Positions 11,082 to 22,218 of a stretch of 64,000 bases of DNA are shown piece by piece (the stretch's first letter is position 1; each line of letters begins with the position of its first letter). Made by a program: the position numbers and the translations under genes. This stretch comes from Notospermus geniculatus (lineage: Eukaryota > Nemertea > Pilidiophora > Heteronemertea > Lineidae). The notes under the pieces are model-generated. The model did not search any database, was not told the origin of the DNA, and was given only the letters and a program-made list of their open reading frames with translations. Where the stretch lies: assembly GCA_002633025.1 (NCBI GenBank), contig NMRB01000024.1:914884-978883 (forward strand). The letters are read 5' to 3'.

Positions 11082-11307
11082 GCATCAAATGTTCCGGTGG
11101 TGTCACTGCGAGAAAGCTTTGATAGAAGAGACACTGTCAGCCCCATGTGAGGACGACTCCACGTGCCAGGACTTCAAGGGCCGGCTGATCTCCTTCTTCA
11201 ACCTACTACCGTGCTACTGTAGGAAGTGGGGCAAAACCTGCAACAAGTACTGGGTGTTTGGCGAAAAAACGTACTGTTGGGCAAAGAATTTTAACACTTG
11301 CAAGTGA
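11082..11307 (+). CDS. Duplicated last exon of PLA2-like gene 2
   Basis: This exon has the same AG acceptor, same length and same stop as 10306-10531. The protein differs at only two positions: MFRW for MLRW, and PCED for PCGD. No matching exons 1-3 are present between the two copies, which are separated by the gap at 10829-10959. It is either a partial tandem duplication usable as an alternative last exon, or an assembly artefact from two alleles. Confidence 0.5.
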
Positions 11308-11415
11308 ATTACCCAGAATACGTGGAAAATATATCGTATAATCCTGTTACGTTATCGTTATGAAATTGATGACGATCGGCCCGCTACACCTTTCTTAGTT
11401 GGTTTGTAATCGAGA

Positions 11416-11508
11416 TAAAGATACAAAATCTCGAATAGAGCCAGGTACATTTTCTGCTCGTAATACGAGCAGAAAATGTACCTGGCTCTATTCGAGATTT
11501 TGTATCTT
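11416..11508. repeat. Near-perfect 93-bp palindrome
   Basis: Arms of about 46 bp, from AAGATACAAAATCTCGAATA to its complement, meet at CGTAATACG with essentially no loop. The arms are almost perfectly matched. No terminal motif ties it to another family here. Confidence 0.75.
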
Positions 11509-12078
11509 AAAAAAGAACTGAATATCCTACGACGTATGACTCGTGAGGGCATGTATGCTTATTAGGGCCTCTACAGTTATATTTCTTAACGTGCTTGACG
11601 GAAATTTGTACATAAACAAAGAATATAGAGCTATGTGGCCTGTTGAAATGTACTGCTGTTTTTACATTTATTCGCATCAACCTTTCTGCACACGTACGTG
11701 TGTAAAAAGGTCTGCTTACACAAAGCACGACCACGAACGTACGCTCGGACCAGCGACCCCTATTGGTCATCTTCAGAGAATCGCGTGATACGAAGCAGTT
11801 GCGGAGCGTGGGTGAAATGGGGAGCGGTTCGATTTTCGGTGGATTTACGAAGTGTCGTAAGAGTAATGCGAGGCACAGGTAACACGTCATACCGAAACCT
11901 GACTTCTGTCATCGGGTACCTGCAGGACGTATCACCTGTCAATCATGGTCGTAACGAGCGTTCTCTCATCCTGAAAACCATTTTCAACAGCTCTGTGACG
12001 TTCGTAGACCAAGTTTCTTACACTCGGAGGAACACGGCGTTGGGCACGCTTTCGATACGCTGGACGAGTCAGTACCGA
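11509..12078. other. Intergenic, no gene recognised
   Basis: Short ORFs up to 140 aa overlap on both strands without recognisable domains, splice support or homology to other parts of the window. I see no convincing gene. Confidence 0.4.
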
Positions 12079-12513
12079 ACATCTTCGATAATCGAAGGCC
12101 GATCTGGTCCGGCCGCATAGAAACAAGGCTTGTGCTTCAACAACCTATCGGTGTTAAAATGCATGGAAAAATGTACAGCACTATCGGCAGATGGGCTCCG
12201 CTAGCGCTAGCGGAGTTTCTATGCGGCCAGCCCTGCTCTCCATTGCGTTACAACGCACATCACCCTTTGAGAAATTGTCCGGTCCACGGCGTATCGGCCG
12301 CCTCGAGAAGAAGAGGCCAATCAGAATCGGTGTTGATTTGAATCGTGGTACAAAGAGTGGTAGCCGAAGACACGATATAAAGTGCAATATGATTGGTCGA
12401 CCGGTAAAGTTGGCATTGTGCCAACATACGCCGCCGACTGGTCTATTTCTCGAAGGGTGATGTGCGATGTAACGTAGCGGTGAGCAGATCGGCCTTCGAT
12501 TATCGAAGATGGT
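12079..12513. repeat. MITE (CATCTTCGATNATCGAAGGC ends), composite
   Basis: The ends are inverted copies of CATCTTCGATAATCGAAGGC followed by CGATCTG. A second copy at 50487-50806 shares the internal block GAGAAGAAGAGGCCAATCAG. This copy is longer because of additional sequence near 12110-12235, so it may contain a nested insertion. Confidence 0.65.
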
Positions 12514-12559
12514 AACGAAGGATCGAAGGTATTACCCGGGGAGGGGGGTTACATTTATG

Positions 12560-14399
12560 TTACTCCCGGCAGAGGAACATAGCCATGACCTCTCGTCGAA
12601 ATTGCCTCCCACTGACACAGTACAGAAGGAAATTGATGGAACTGTTGATGAAGCCAAGAATGACAGTTATAGCAAAGGCAAGCCTCTCAATCACATACTC
12701 GTGTGCATCATCGTATGTGGTTAAATTCCGTATGATCAGTTCAATTGACGATGGCATGGTTAGTACGAAGAAGGCAATACTGACGGTCATTAACATGTAC
12801 GTTATACTCGTTAGCTGGTCATGTGATTCGTTCTTACCAAGATTTTGTAGCTTTCGGCGCTCCATAGCGCTACGAATGACCTTGAGAAGAATGGAGACGT
12901 TGCATATGGCAATGATGAAGCAAGGGATGCCGGAATACAGCAGCATATCCATGTAGGGATAAATAATTCGAAAGAATTTATTGTATGATTCATACTTTGT
13001 AATGTAATTGCATCGCCTTGTCACTGGGTTGATTCTTATGAAGAACAGGATGTGAGAATTCATACAAATTACAAAAATTAAAAGAATGCATATGACGACG
13101 CTTGTCGAACGCTAGACCGAAAACTCCAGTCGCCGAACATAACATCATAGTTATGATTCTACGACCGGATTCAACCTATACAACTCCTATGGGGACTAGT
13201 GTAAACGAAAATTTGCATATCAATAGGGCAAACACGCGGCACTTTTATTGCGAATATCTCGAAAACCTACAGCGAAAATTGCTTTTAATACCAAATATTT
13301 GTAATGTTCATATAAAACAGTAGGTGACTGGACCATTTTGATTGTAATCTGACCAGAACACATAGGTTTAATTGCTTTTTTTCGATGCGATGTTGCATCG
13401 CGCCGAACTTGGCTGCCATAATGTTTTGATGACGTCACTTTCGGCGTTTGCCTCTTCTGTCATCGGAAATCGCCGAGTGTTTCCGATTGCTCAAACGCGC
13501 CTTCTGCGCATGCGCAATGGTGAAAGTTTATTCCTCCAAGGGCGAAGAAACATCCGATAATTCCGACCTTTCGAACCTTCAACTCCCAAGTGACCTTTCG
13601 CTCCGGAAGTCAACAAACCAATGTACAGTACGATGTACAGGGATATGGCGGCGTGTTTTCACTGTCCTTCAAACTTCGGATTTTAAACGCTTTGGAAGTG
13701 GTCAGATTTTTTGGGCAACGGTAGGAGTGTCATCTAGAATATTGAAACTTCATGATAGGATACTTTTGAAATGCTGTCCTGCTTCCAGAGCTTCACCAGC
13801 AGTGAAAACATTTCGCCCTTCTCAGACGGGAGAATTTCCTCCACACAACATGGAGTGCTGAATCACGACGTAGAATATCCCAAATATTCGAAGTCGTGAA
13901 TTTCATGACTAGTCGAACGCTTTGTAACAATGATCTTTGCTCTGAGGGGGTAGATCACGGACACCCATCGTTCCAAGGTCATACAGACGATGTTACCAGA
14001 AGCGAACTGCCGACTAGTATAGAGCAGAAATGTCAAGAGCGGGCAGGAAACGATGTTATTCCTTATGTCGAAGTTGGCAAGATAAAAAACAAAATGGCCG
14101 ATACAGCCGGTGTATATAACCACCGAGTCGGCAACTGCTAGGGTCACCAGCAATATCCTTGTAGATGCCTTGCCGAATTTTCTCACCACCAATACCACAA
14201 TTGTCAAACTGTTTAGGATCGTTGCAAGAAATATGACAACTGGTGGGACGTATACCCACAACTGTCGGGAAAGACGGTACTCCCAGTAGATTGATAAGTC
14301 ACCAAATCCGCGTCTCGTTGCTGCTGTTGTTAGAGTTTCGAGGTCAGTCGTGATACCTCGCTCCGTCCAGAAGGTCGGCAATCGCCCGTTTCCCGACAT
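12560..14399 (-). pseudogene. Rhodopsin-family GPCR interrupted by 0.8-kb insertion
   Basis: Reading the minus strand from ATG at 14399, the frame encodes TM1-TM3 (FLATILNSLTIVVLVV, LAVADSVV, then LERWVSVIYPLRAK, a variant of the DRY motif). It is then broken at 13911. The rest resumes from 13103 to the stop at 12560 with TM4-TM7 (VVICILLIFVICM, CFIIAICNVSILL, SIAFFVLTMPSS, NSSINFLLYC in place of NPxxY). A 10-bp direct repeat, GTCGAACGCT, borders the insertion at 13104-13113 and 13912-13921. Without the insertion and one repeat the two parts are exactly in frame and total 343 codons, the usual size for a peptide-type receptor. The junction does not work as an intron: the only GT and AG there put the second half out of frame. 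The receptor is therefore probably inactivated in this assembly. The ligand is unknown. Short intracellular loops and 'PLRAK' after TM3 match the GPCRs at 27 and 35 kb. Confidence 0.75.
13114..13911. mobile_element. Insertion disrupting the GPCR gene
   Basis: This 798-bp segment is bounded by GTCGAACGCT direct repeats. Its ends (AGACCGAAAACTCC and ATTTCATGACTA) show no long inverted repeat. There is no transposase ORF; the longest reading frame is about 137 aa with no recognised domain. Repeats of about 10 bp are compatible with a Mutator-like, hAT-like or LINE/SINE-type insertion. The class is not determined. Confidence 0.65.
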
Positions 14400-14586
14400 T
14401 GCAAACACGGAAACACCCGAAGATGATACGAACACGACCTGGAGACCTCGGCACCCTTCTCGTCGCAATCTAGGCTGGCCAAGACTTGGCAACCCGAAAG
14501 GATTTCTCGATGAGCACCAAGGCGTTACGAAACCCGCTGTGACTAAGAAATATTAGTGATTAAAAAATTGTTCAGGAGTCGAGAAC

Positions 14587-14732
14587 GTAATAATAGTGAG
14601 TTTTTGCAAAGCCCCCGAAACCCCAACGCGAACGCCAAACCCATTGTTCGATGCCACGAAGACAACACCGAACAAAAGAATAGACGTTCGCGTTGGCATT
14701 TCGGGGCTTTGCGAAAACTCTATAATATTCCA
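14587..14732. repeat. MITE (AGTGAGTTTTTGCAAAGCCC ends)
   Basis: Inverted ends read AGTGAGTTTTTGCAAAGCCC and the complement of AGAGTTTTCGCAAAGCCCC. The interior, CCAACGCGAACGCCAAACCC, also occurs at 31904-32036 and 62734-62811. Confidence 0.75.
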
Positions 14733-14914
14733 TGACGCGAGTGATGCTGTCCTTGGCGAAAAATACAGAAGAGTTTACTAGGGTGACCTCGTCAAATTCC
14801 GCTACCTCGCCCCTGGTCGAACCAAACAATGGTCGAGATGAGAAATTGAGATCATTTATAAAAAACATCGATTTGTGATCACCTCCTCGGGAATCCGAAA
14901 CTATGTAATTACAC

Positions 14915-15076
14915 TTAAAGGGACTCTAGAGGCAGCCCAGCATGGCTGGGGAAAACCCCGGGGAAAACCCATGTTCAATACCTCGTACTGGTGATTAACG
15001 TTAAAGTGGCGCCGCCTAGTTGAAGAACCGGTACTGATAGTAGCCTAATGGCGAGCTGCCTCTAGAGGCCCTTTAA
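14915..15076. repeat. TTAA-flanked MITE (AGGGACTCTAGAGGCAGC ends)
   Basis: TTAA at 14915-14918 and 15073-15076 flank AGGGACTCTAGAGGCAGC and the complement, GCTGCCTCTAGAGGCCCT. The core is about 150 bp with no ORF. A TTAA duplication points to a piggyBac-like source. Confidence 0.75.
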
Positions 15077-15289
15077 TGCCCTTCACTGGTGCACCTACTC
15101 GCAATTATGTGTATTTAGAGATACCGTTTCATTCGGACGAGGAAGTTTATCTATCTCATCAAGCGATCGTCTCAAATAAGTGGACTTTGATGATAGTGTC
15201 GTATTACTGATTTTACTAATATCACAGATTGGACTGCTAATGGATGGGAGACCGAAAGCCATTCACTTGGATGACCTTCGTTATGTACA

Positions 15290-15640
15290 AAAAACAAGGA
15301 CCGCAAATAATGGGGATCCTAGCTATGATAGAGGGCAGCACCCCCAAACCAAGTCCTATATATATGCCTACAATGGACGCTTTTAGTGGGAAATTGATCA
15401 GGAGAGGTGTGACAGGGATCAAAGTCCTCCATGAATCAAAGTCCGGTCTTATTGTTCAGCGACGGATTAGAATATATGGCTATAGAGGCCATGACCATTC
15501 GAATATAACCTTACTATAGCGGGCTATTGTTTGGTGGACTTGCATTCAAGGACGTTGATTCCTGTCACACCTGGATGTCAGTTTCATTTCAATAGTTGTA
15601 ACCACTAGTGACACCTATTGAGGCAGTGGGCTAGGGTCCC
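15290..15640. repeat. Degenerate foldback MITE related to 4790-5045
   Basis: Contains GATCCTAGCTATGATAGAGGGCAGCA and CAGTTTCATTTCAATAGTTG blocks found in the elements at 4790-5045 and 9960-10060. The boundaries are approximate. Confidence 0.4.
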
Positions 15641-17139
15641 CATTCATTGTTCGCCAAAAAAACCTTTGACGGCATTCCTTGATTTGCAAAAGGTTTATTT
15701 CAAGCTGAAGAGATTTACAATTAAAGTCAGCTGGAAAAAATGGGTTTAAAGTCAGAATCACGGGGGGGGAGGTAGAGCAACCTGAACTGAACTCCCCTTC
15801 TCGAAGAAATCAGAGATGATCGGCAAGTTCTATGCGTACACTTCGATGGCCGACCGACCCGACTGCCGAGGTCGGTCAAAATCTAAAGCACCCGAGAGAT
15901 GAGAATTATCATACTGATCAGCAGAAAACGAGGAAGATGGGCATGTGATATTTTACATGCCATTTATATGAAACCACTGTGACTCCCAATACATTGCCTG
16001 CGGTGTGAATATCAGAAGGTGCTGCTCCAGCCCGCCCACAAATGAGACGTGACCGATCTATCTGAATACAGCCTTATTTCCTCGATCTGCCTTGATCTGG
16101 GAAACAAACCGTTCAGCAGAGCAAGGCCTAAAACGTTCATTGTATGATCTGGATACGTGCCACAATTTTCTTTTGGCTGGGAATTCCCCTGTGTCACAAT
16201 AATAGAGCTTTGTGATGGGATTTCATTAGATGTGTATCAAATACGGCAAGAATTTCACGAGGTATTCATAAAATTCTTTCTCTTCATGCAAGATGTGATC
16301 AGGTCACATTCGTCTGCATTCGCAATTTCAGCAGAACTTCACTGCGGGTTCCATCACTATATGTCTGTGTCGAATCTCATTTTTGAAGTTGGGCCACCAA
16401 CCAAACAGGCTGCGTTGAGGAAAATCCGTGCTTCAACAAAGGTAACGTCTACATACGTACACTCTTATGTAGGAAAGTAATTTTTCTCTTGAGATTTTAA
16501 AAGGGAAAAGTTGCAGATGTTGGTCAGACAGGCAAGTTGAACATAATGAAGAAATAAAATTTGAAATCAGACGATTTTTCAAAAATTGTCTAAAAAGTGA
16601 TTTTATAAAATGTCATTTTTCTCTTAATTAATTATATTGAATTTTGGCAAAACACGGTTCTATGCAACATGTTACTACAGATTGGGTGCAAATACCATTG
16701 CTGTAGCTCCAATGGTTTTAGCGATATTTAGGACAACTTGCTGTCCTTTTACTTTCCTACAAGAGTGTACATCTCACAAATAACGTTTTGCTGTACCTGG
16801 GCGGGGATTTTTTTTTTTGGGGGGGGGGGGGNNNNGGGGGTCGCAGGCCGTCACCACAGCAAAGCCGTAGTCCCATACGGACGACCATGCCGTGAAAACC
16901 AAATCAGATTTGATTATTACGTAATGGGTATACACTAGTGATGAACTTGGCATTGGGTATGCCCGGTGTACACGATCAAATATTTCCTCCAATTTTCTGA
17001 ATATGCTCAATAAAGGCCTACATGCGGTTTGTACATTGAAGCCCCAATAGGCCCGGAATCTGAATTTTCAACAAAAATTGGATGAAAAATTTGATCGTGC
17101 ACTGCGGGCATTAGTGACACCGTAGTACAAGCTTACGTC
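15641..17139. other. Intergenic, no gene recognised
   Basis: Only short ORFs without features. A run of T and G with four Ns (16833-16836) marks a hard-to-read homopolymer. No repeat with clear ends was found. Confidence 0.4.
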
Positions 17140-17631
17140 GGTGTAGCGTTTTTCAGTGATGCCCGTGTGCCAGTGTGACAACACAGTTAGATCCGTTTCC
17201 AAGTGTGTTGCAAACAATGGGAATCATATGCTGCGTTCACACCTATTGCGAATCGAAATCGGTTTCCGTAAATCGAAATACGGAAATCGATTTGGTTACG
17301 CCGGGTCGGGTCACACTACAACTAAACCGATTTCGATTCGAAACAAAACGCGTCGCACTCAACCCGAAATAAACTACGTCATGACGTTAGGCCTACATTG
17401 AACATGTTGAATGTATACTTTGCAGTACATAACTATTTCGATTTGGCTAATGCGAATCGAAACCGATTCAAATACCGGTTTGGTTAAATCGGTATAAAAG
17501 TGATCTATTTCGAATTGAGTGTGACGCGTTATATCGGAATAGGCCTTTATTGCGAATTCGATTCGATATAAAACCCTAGTGTGAACACGGCAATACAGAA
17601 AAACGGCCACACTGAAAAACGTTACACTGGG
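17140..17631. repeat. MITE with nested palindrome
   Basis: The outer ends GTGTAGCGTTTTTCAGTG and CACTGAAAAACGTTACAC are inverted and belong to the family at 929 and 18091. Inside, 17230-17593 is a second foldback with GCGTTCACAC and GTGTGAACAC ends and repeated GAATCGAAATCGGTTT words. Confidence 0.65.
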
Positions 17632-18090
17632 ACTGCACTCATTCTCGACCGATACTGGTATTTTATTGGGGGTTTGCATGGAGTGTGGGCTGGGTAGGCA
17701 ACTGATAATGTTAAACATTTTCCAGTAATTTTGCTGAGAAAGTCAGAAGGTATGACACGACTTCTTCACAGGCCTATGTGTAACTTATCGTGATGAAGTT
17801 TTTTAACTTCCGCGTTGTGTTTGAGAGGTGTGCATGCCTGCTGTGTGTGTCCCATGACTTCATGCGTCAGGGATCACGAGTTGTAGGTCCATGTTAACAT
17901 CCGTGAATATATCCATGAATATCATCATGCTCATATCACGACGCTTTCATACTAATCATGGTGATTTTTATGGTCAGATGGTATGATCTCTGGATATGGC
18001 GATTCCATCTGGTGATGGGTAGGCCTATAGAGGAGTATAGGAGGTGTCTGCCCGAAGACGATTTGCACAAATCTACATAGACCTATTTCA

Positions 18091-18482
18091 GGTGTAACAT
18101 CTGCCAGCGTTCCATGTGTCAGTGTCTGATCTCCCCTTTTTGTTTGGGAAATGGCAAATAATAATGAGATGAGATGATGAGATGAGATTTTATTTCGCCA
18201 AGATTGTGACTACATTGTATTCTACATAAATTTAAAAAGTGAGTGGTCAGGAGCTCAGATAAGATCAAAGGATCGCTTGCATTTGAGCCCCTTCATGCAC
18301 GAATATAACAGGTGGGTATAAATAATTACACTTTGATTAAATTCAATATGAACTAATTAGATTGAACAACTCCATAAAACGACGTTTGTCTGTGTGTCCT
18401 CTATTGTCAAGTCGCAACAATATTCCTTCAGACAAAATTAGGGGAACACTCAGTGATGGGGAACATTCAAAAACGTTACACC
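18091..18482. repeat. MITE just upstream of otopetrin
   Basis: GGTGTAACATCTGCCAGCG on the left and CATTCAAAAACGTTACACC on the right are imperfect inverted ends of the same family as 929-1103. It contains an ATGAG-rich stretch near 18165. It ends about 40 bp before the splice acceptor of the otopetrin exon. Confidence 0.5.
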
Positions 18483-18523
18483 AGAGCAAAGCACTGATTA
18501 GTAGTATCCTTTTCTCCTTTCAG

Positions 18524-20962
18524 ATCCTGAGGGATTCCTAACATACAGTGGAAACAGTCGTGTCCTCCTTTACGATTCCACGATGCCGGTCGAGCGTTCC
18601 ACGTACTACATCATCTCATCCGTCTTCCTTGCCTTCTCCGTGACCTTCGTCTGCACACACTGGGTCGGCTCAAGGCAAAAGAAGTTAGCAATGCGGGGCT
18701 TTTCGCTAAAATTCTACTGGGCCATTCTCCTCGTTTTAGCCACAACGTGCATGCTGCGGTACTTGCTGCCACGTCAGAAACAAAGCTGGGAAGTCAGAAA
18801 AACCAGCCGTCAAATCACGCGTGCGCAACGGAAGAAACAGGCTGTCATTTCCGGTGTTGCAAAATGCGGGATTGTTATTTTTCTTCTTGGCTCCGTCGTG
18901 TTTGATTTTATCGAGCTTTTGGGGAATCTCGATTGCATCAATGTTTTCGTGTCTCAGAAATGTAGTGTGAATGATGAGGTGATGTCGATCATTTATTTGA
19001 TCACAAAACTACTGTTCTTAGGCATCCAGGGTTCATTTGTGATCTCCGAGGGAGAGATGTACGTGAAACATGGCAAAACAAACACAGGACGGAACGTCTA
19101 CATCGTCAACGCAATCGTCGATTTTACGTTTGTTATTTCGGGTGTGCTATACGACACAAAAACGATTGCAAAGCACCCTCAACTTCAGGTTTGTTTGAGC
19201 CCTTACAAACCTGTCAACGGATCAGCCGAAGAAAATACAGAGTTCGAACATAAGTACAACTGTATTAACCATGAAACGAGCATTAACCACACTTGGAACC
19301 ACATGAGAGCTTACCTCTTTCCGTTCCTCGCTGAGTACTGCATAATGGCTATTTCGCTGAATCTCATCCTCTGGAAACTGAAATCTAGTGAGACGCTGAA
19401 AAAGGAAACTGTCGGAAGGGGCGGCAGGAATCGTTCACGAGAGCAAGCGACGGAGTCCCACAGTCTTATTTCGTCGACATCTGAAGGACGTAATGACACT
19501 GCAGATGCAGACAGCAGTGATGATGATGTTGCCTCACGTTCTTCCGGTTATAGTGTCACCAGCTTCCAGGATGAGCCACGTGGAGTGACGCCGCACGTTT
19601 CTGTCGAAGTATCAGAGAATAATTACGGATCTACGGACGGACCTTCTGGAACGAATACACAGGCTGCCGGACCTCGGAACAACAATGCCCTGTCCGTGGA
19701 CTGTTGCTTCGGGCCGTGTCGGGGATGCCTTGAACCGCGCCCTGAATATATCTACGGGCCAGACAATGGCTGTGGTGTCATCGCTTTCTTTGGTTTTGCG
19801 CTCGTCTGCGTGGACGCAGTCACGTCACTTCTGCTGCAAACGAAGAGTATCCGGAAAAACCTGTTCACACCGCTTTATATCATGGACTTCGTCAAAAGTA
19901 TCTTGATGCTCGTGATGTCAGCTTTTCTTGCCGAAGACAGCCATAGAAAATTGAAGCTTGGTCCGCCGGCGAAGAAGACTCTCTCGGTCGGTTCTGTGGT
20001 TCTCATCATCTCCGCTTTCATCATCTTCGTGTTTGACTTTCTTGAGGGGACTGCTGCTGTGAATCTACTCATAATGCCTCCAAACTGCACTGAAATGAAC
20101 ATAGATTTTAAAAAGAGACACATCTTTACCTTGGAGACACAGAACTATCTGGATATCTTCATCTCATTCTTCTCTGTAATACAAGTAGCCATACAGACAA
20201 ACCTCGTTTTGAGGATTCACTGGATCATGAAGCGGCAGTTACTCGCCGATGTCCTGTCTTCATCTCTCGTCGTCCAATCAACCTCGTTTTTGATGGTGGC
20301 GAATTTTGCCGATTGGTTCGTCGGGACGGTGGTGGAGATGCAGTTCCCCGAGGTATGGTTCATGGGAGACAACTTAGATAATCTCCGAGAACAACAACAA
20401 AGGCTGTAGGACAGCAATAAACTGGATTCATTCTCAGAAGCCGTTTGAAAAAATGTGACGACATCATTGAACCACGGCTTTTACTCGTCGACAACACAAA
20501 TCCCTGTGAACTACTCCAGCCATTGATGACTAAGGCCTGCTTTCCATTGGAGCGTTTCCGTGCGCGGAAACGCTCGAAAGCATTGTTTTTTTTCCGCACC
20601 GTGACCAACGAAGCGAANGTCGGTAGAGCGAGATCGACCAATCGCGCTCTTGTTTCTAAGCCTAATGAGTCGTGCATATTAACATTATTGGACTACATTC
20701 TGAACGTTTACAATTTTTATCTAAATGTGAACAAACTTTACCATTTTATTTCCAGGTGAACTATGCACAGAAGTTGTACTTCGGCGAGGCGTGGAATGCG
20801 GTAGTGTACACGCTATACCCAGTGGTGATCTATTACCGGTTCCACTGTACCATGTCTCTGGCCGAATACATGCTCTGGAGGCGCGAGATGAAAAACGCAA
20901 GGAGAAATGGTACGAGGCAGAAAGACTTTGTCTCCAACTTGGGAACTTTTTCCCATTACTGA
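18524..20962 (+). CDS. Otopetrin-family proton channel
   Basis: The main exon encodes 590 residues from ATG 18583 to a GTATGG donor after 20352 (phase 0). The last exon, 20756-20962, follows a TTTCCAG acceptor and adds 68 residues, for 658 in all. The frame stays open upstream of ATG 18583 to an AG acceptor at 18523, so a further 5' exon is likely and the true start may lie upstream. Twelve membrane segments can be placed. Six are in the N half, including VIFLLGSVVFDFIELLGNL and LFPFLAEYCIMAISLNLILW. A long Ser/Asp-rich loop follows at residues 270-380. Six more are in the C half, including FVFDFLEGTAAVN, FLMVANFADWFVG and, from the last exon, LYPVVIYYRFHCTMSLAEY. The FPFL.EY and IYYRFH motifs are typical of otopetrins. 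Family members conduct protons across membranes (acid sensing; otoconia formation in vertebrates). If the donor is not used, the frame reads on to a stop at 20409 and lacks TM12. Confidence 0.85.
20526..20618. repeat. Left half of a GGCCTGCTTTCC MITE, cut at an N
   Basis: AGGCCTGCTTTCCATTGGAG and an inner hairpin GCGTTTCCGTGCGCGGAAAC match the complete element at 62640-62866. The matching right half is at 22008-22074, 1.4 kb away. This suggests the single Ns at 20618 and 22004 mark wrong joins. Confidence 0.65.
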
Positions 20963-21597
20963 TCATGGATTCTGGGTGTACATGTACTACTCCACGGCCT
21001 TACCCGCTGGCCATGAAGGATTTTCTTCACGGCCTAGTGGTTGGCGCGTTGGCCTTCGAGCTACATGTAGAAGTCGGCAACGTAGAGCGCGGTGTGTGCC
21101 GGCGGTCCCTCTACGGTGGATGTGACCGGCGCATTCGACACTGAGTGTGTGTTCTTACAGGAACATTGTTGAGTTAAATGTACGTAATTTCCTAGCTCAG
21201 GACCCATATTCATAAAACTACTTAAGTCTAAGTACGACACTTATCCTTCGTTCAACACAAAAGATAAGTATCACACTTAGACTTAAGTAGTTTTATGAAT
21301 ACGGGGCCTGAAGTGTAGAAATAGCAGGGCATGAACGAGTCCCAATAGGGGAACATCGCACCAGATAAACTGTATTTCGTCAGTTCTTGGATTGAGAAAC
21401 ATTTGCATGTCACCACGGTCACCCGTACTGTGTTCGTAGTTCCCTACAGGAACATACGAGTTCGTAGTTCAACGGATCATGTCGTCCGATCAGTATACAT
21501 GTAACCCAATGGAGTATGAGCTGGGGCCTGTTTCATGAAGTGACTTTAAGCTAATGGTACCATTAACTAACTTCAATGCATTTTCCATTTGATTAAG
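20620..21597. repeat. First copy of duplicated block with otopetrin last exon
   Basis: This block corresponds almost base for base to about 22083-23037. It includes the intron end, last otopetrin exon, 3' flank and a CAGGACCCATATTCATAAAA palindrome (21198-21310). After 21597 this copy continues into a TTAA-bounded insertion, whereas the second copy continues directly into AGGTGGGGAAG. Confidence 0.8.
21198..21310. repeat. Palindromic MITE (CAGGACCCATATTCATAAAA)
   Basis: Arms from CAGGACCCATATTCATAAAA through CTACTTAAGTCTAAG to their complement; the centre is about 30 bp. It is repeated at 22661-22773 as part of the block duplication. Confidence 0.75.
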
Positions 21598-22003
21598 GCT
21601 GGGGGCTACCTATGCCGACTTTATTGACGCTCTTTGAAAACAAGCGTCCTAACATATTCATGACAAAAAGTAACAAACTGATGTTAACGAAATGTTTTAG
21701 CTACAACCTTTAGGCTCCCGTTCTGTGAAAGAATTGTTCATTTTGACTAATTACGATGGAGTTAATTAAGTTATAACAGGTTGTCAAAATTTGAGTTCGC
21801 AAACAATTTTGCAGACTTGGGATGCGACACATCAGTTTCCCACATAGTCTGTAAGGTACAGGCCTGATGCCTGCAGGGCGTAACGATCCGTTTTTTACGA
21901 AAGTACTTTCCGTTTAATTGGTATAAACTAATTAATGCCAAAAAAGGGCTCTATTTACAGTTTTTGAAATATTTCATATTCCCGACCAACTATTCAAAAA
22001 AGG
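21594..22003. mobile_element. TTAA-inserted element, left part
   Basis: Begins TTAA followed by GGCTGGGGGCTACCTATG. The inverted partner CTATAGGTAGCCCCCCGCC, followed by TTAA, is at about 24752-24774. The duplicated block at 23037 shows the empty site, ATTTGATTAAAGGTGGGG. No transposase ORF is seen. The interior is interrupted by the N at 22004, so its true length is unknown. Confidence 0.55.
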
Positions 22004-22218
22004 NAACGAAGCGAAAACAAACAATGCTTTCGAGCGTTTCCACGCACGGAAACGCTCCAATGGAAAGCAGGCCTAGGCCAAGTCGGGAGAGCGAGATCGA
22101 CCAATCGCGCTCTTGTTTCTAAGCCTAATGAGTCGTGCAAATTAACATTAATGGCCTACATTCTGAACGTTTACAATTTTTATCTAAATGTGAACAAAAT
22201 TTACCATTTTATTTCCAG

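Noticed and set aside
12585-12956. Plus-strand 123-aa ORF
   Set aside because: It is antisense to the TM4-TM7 part of the GPCR, which has clear helices on the other strand.
13104-13921. Ordinary intron in the 12.5-14.4 kb GPCR
   Set aside because: The GT and AG available at the junction join the halves out of frame, while removal of the segment with one copy of the 10-bp repeat restores 344 codons exactly.
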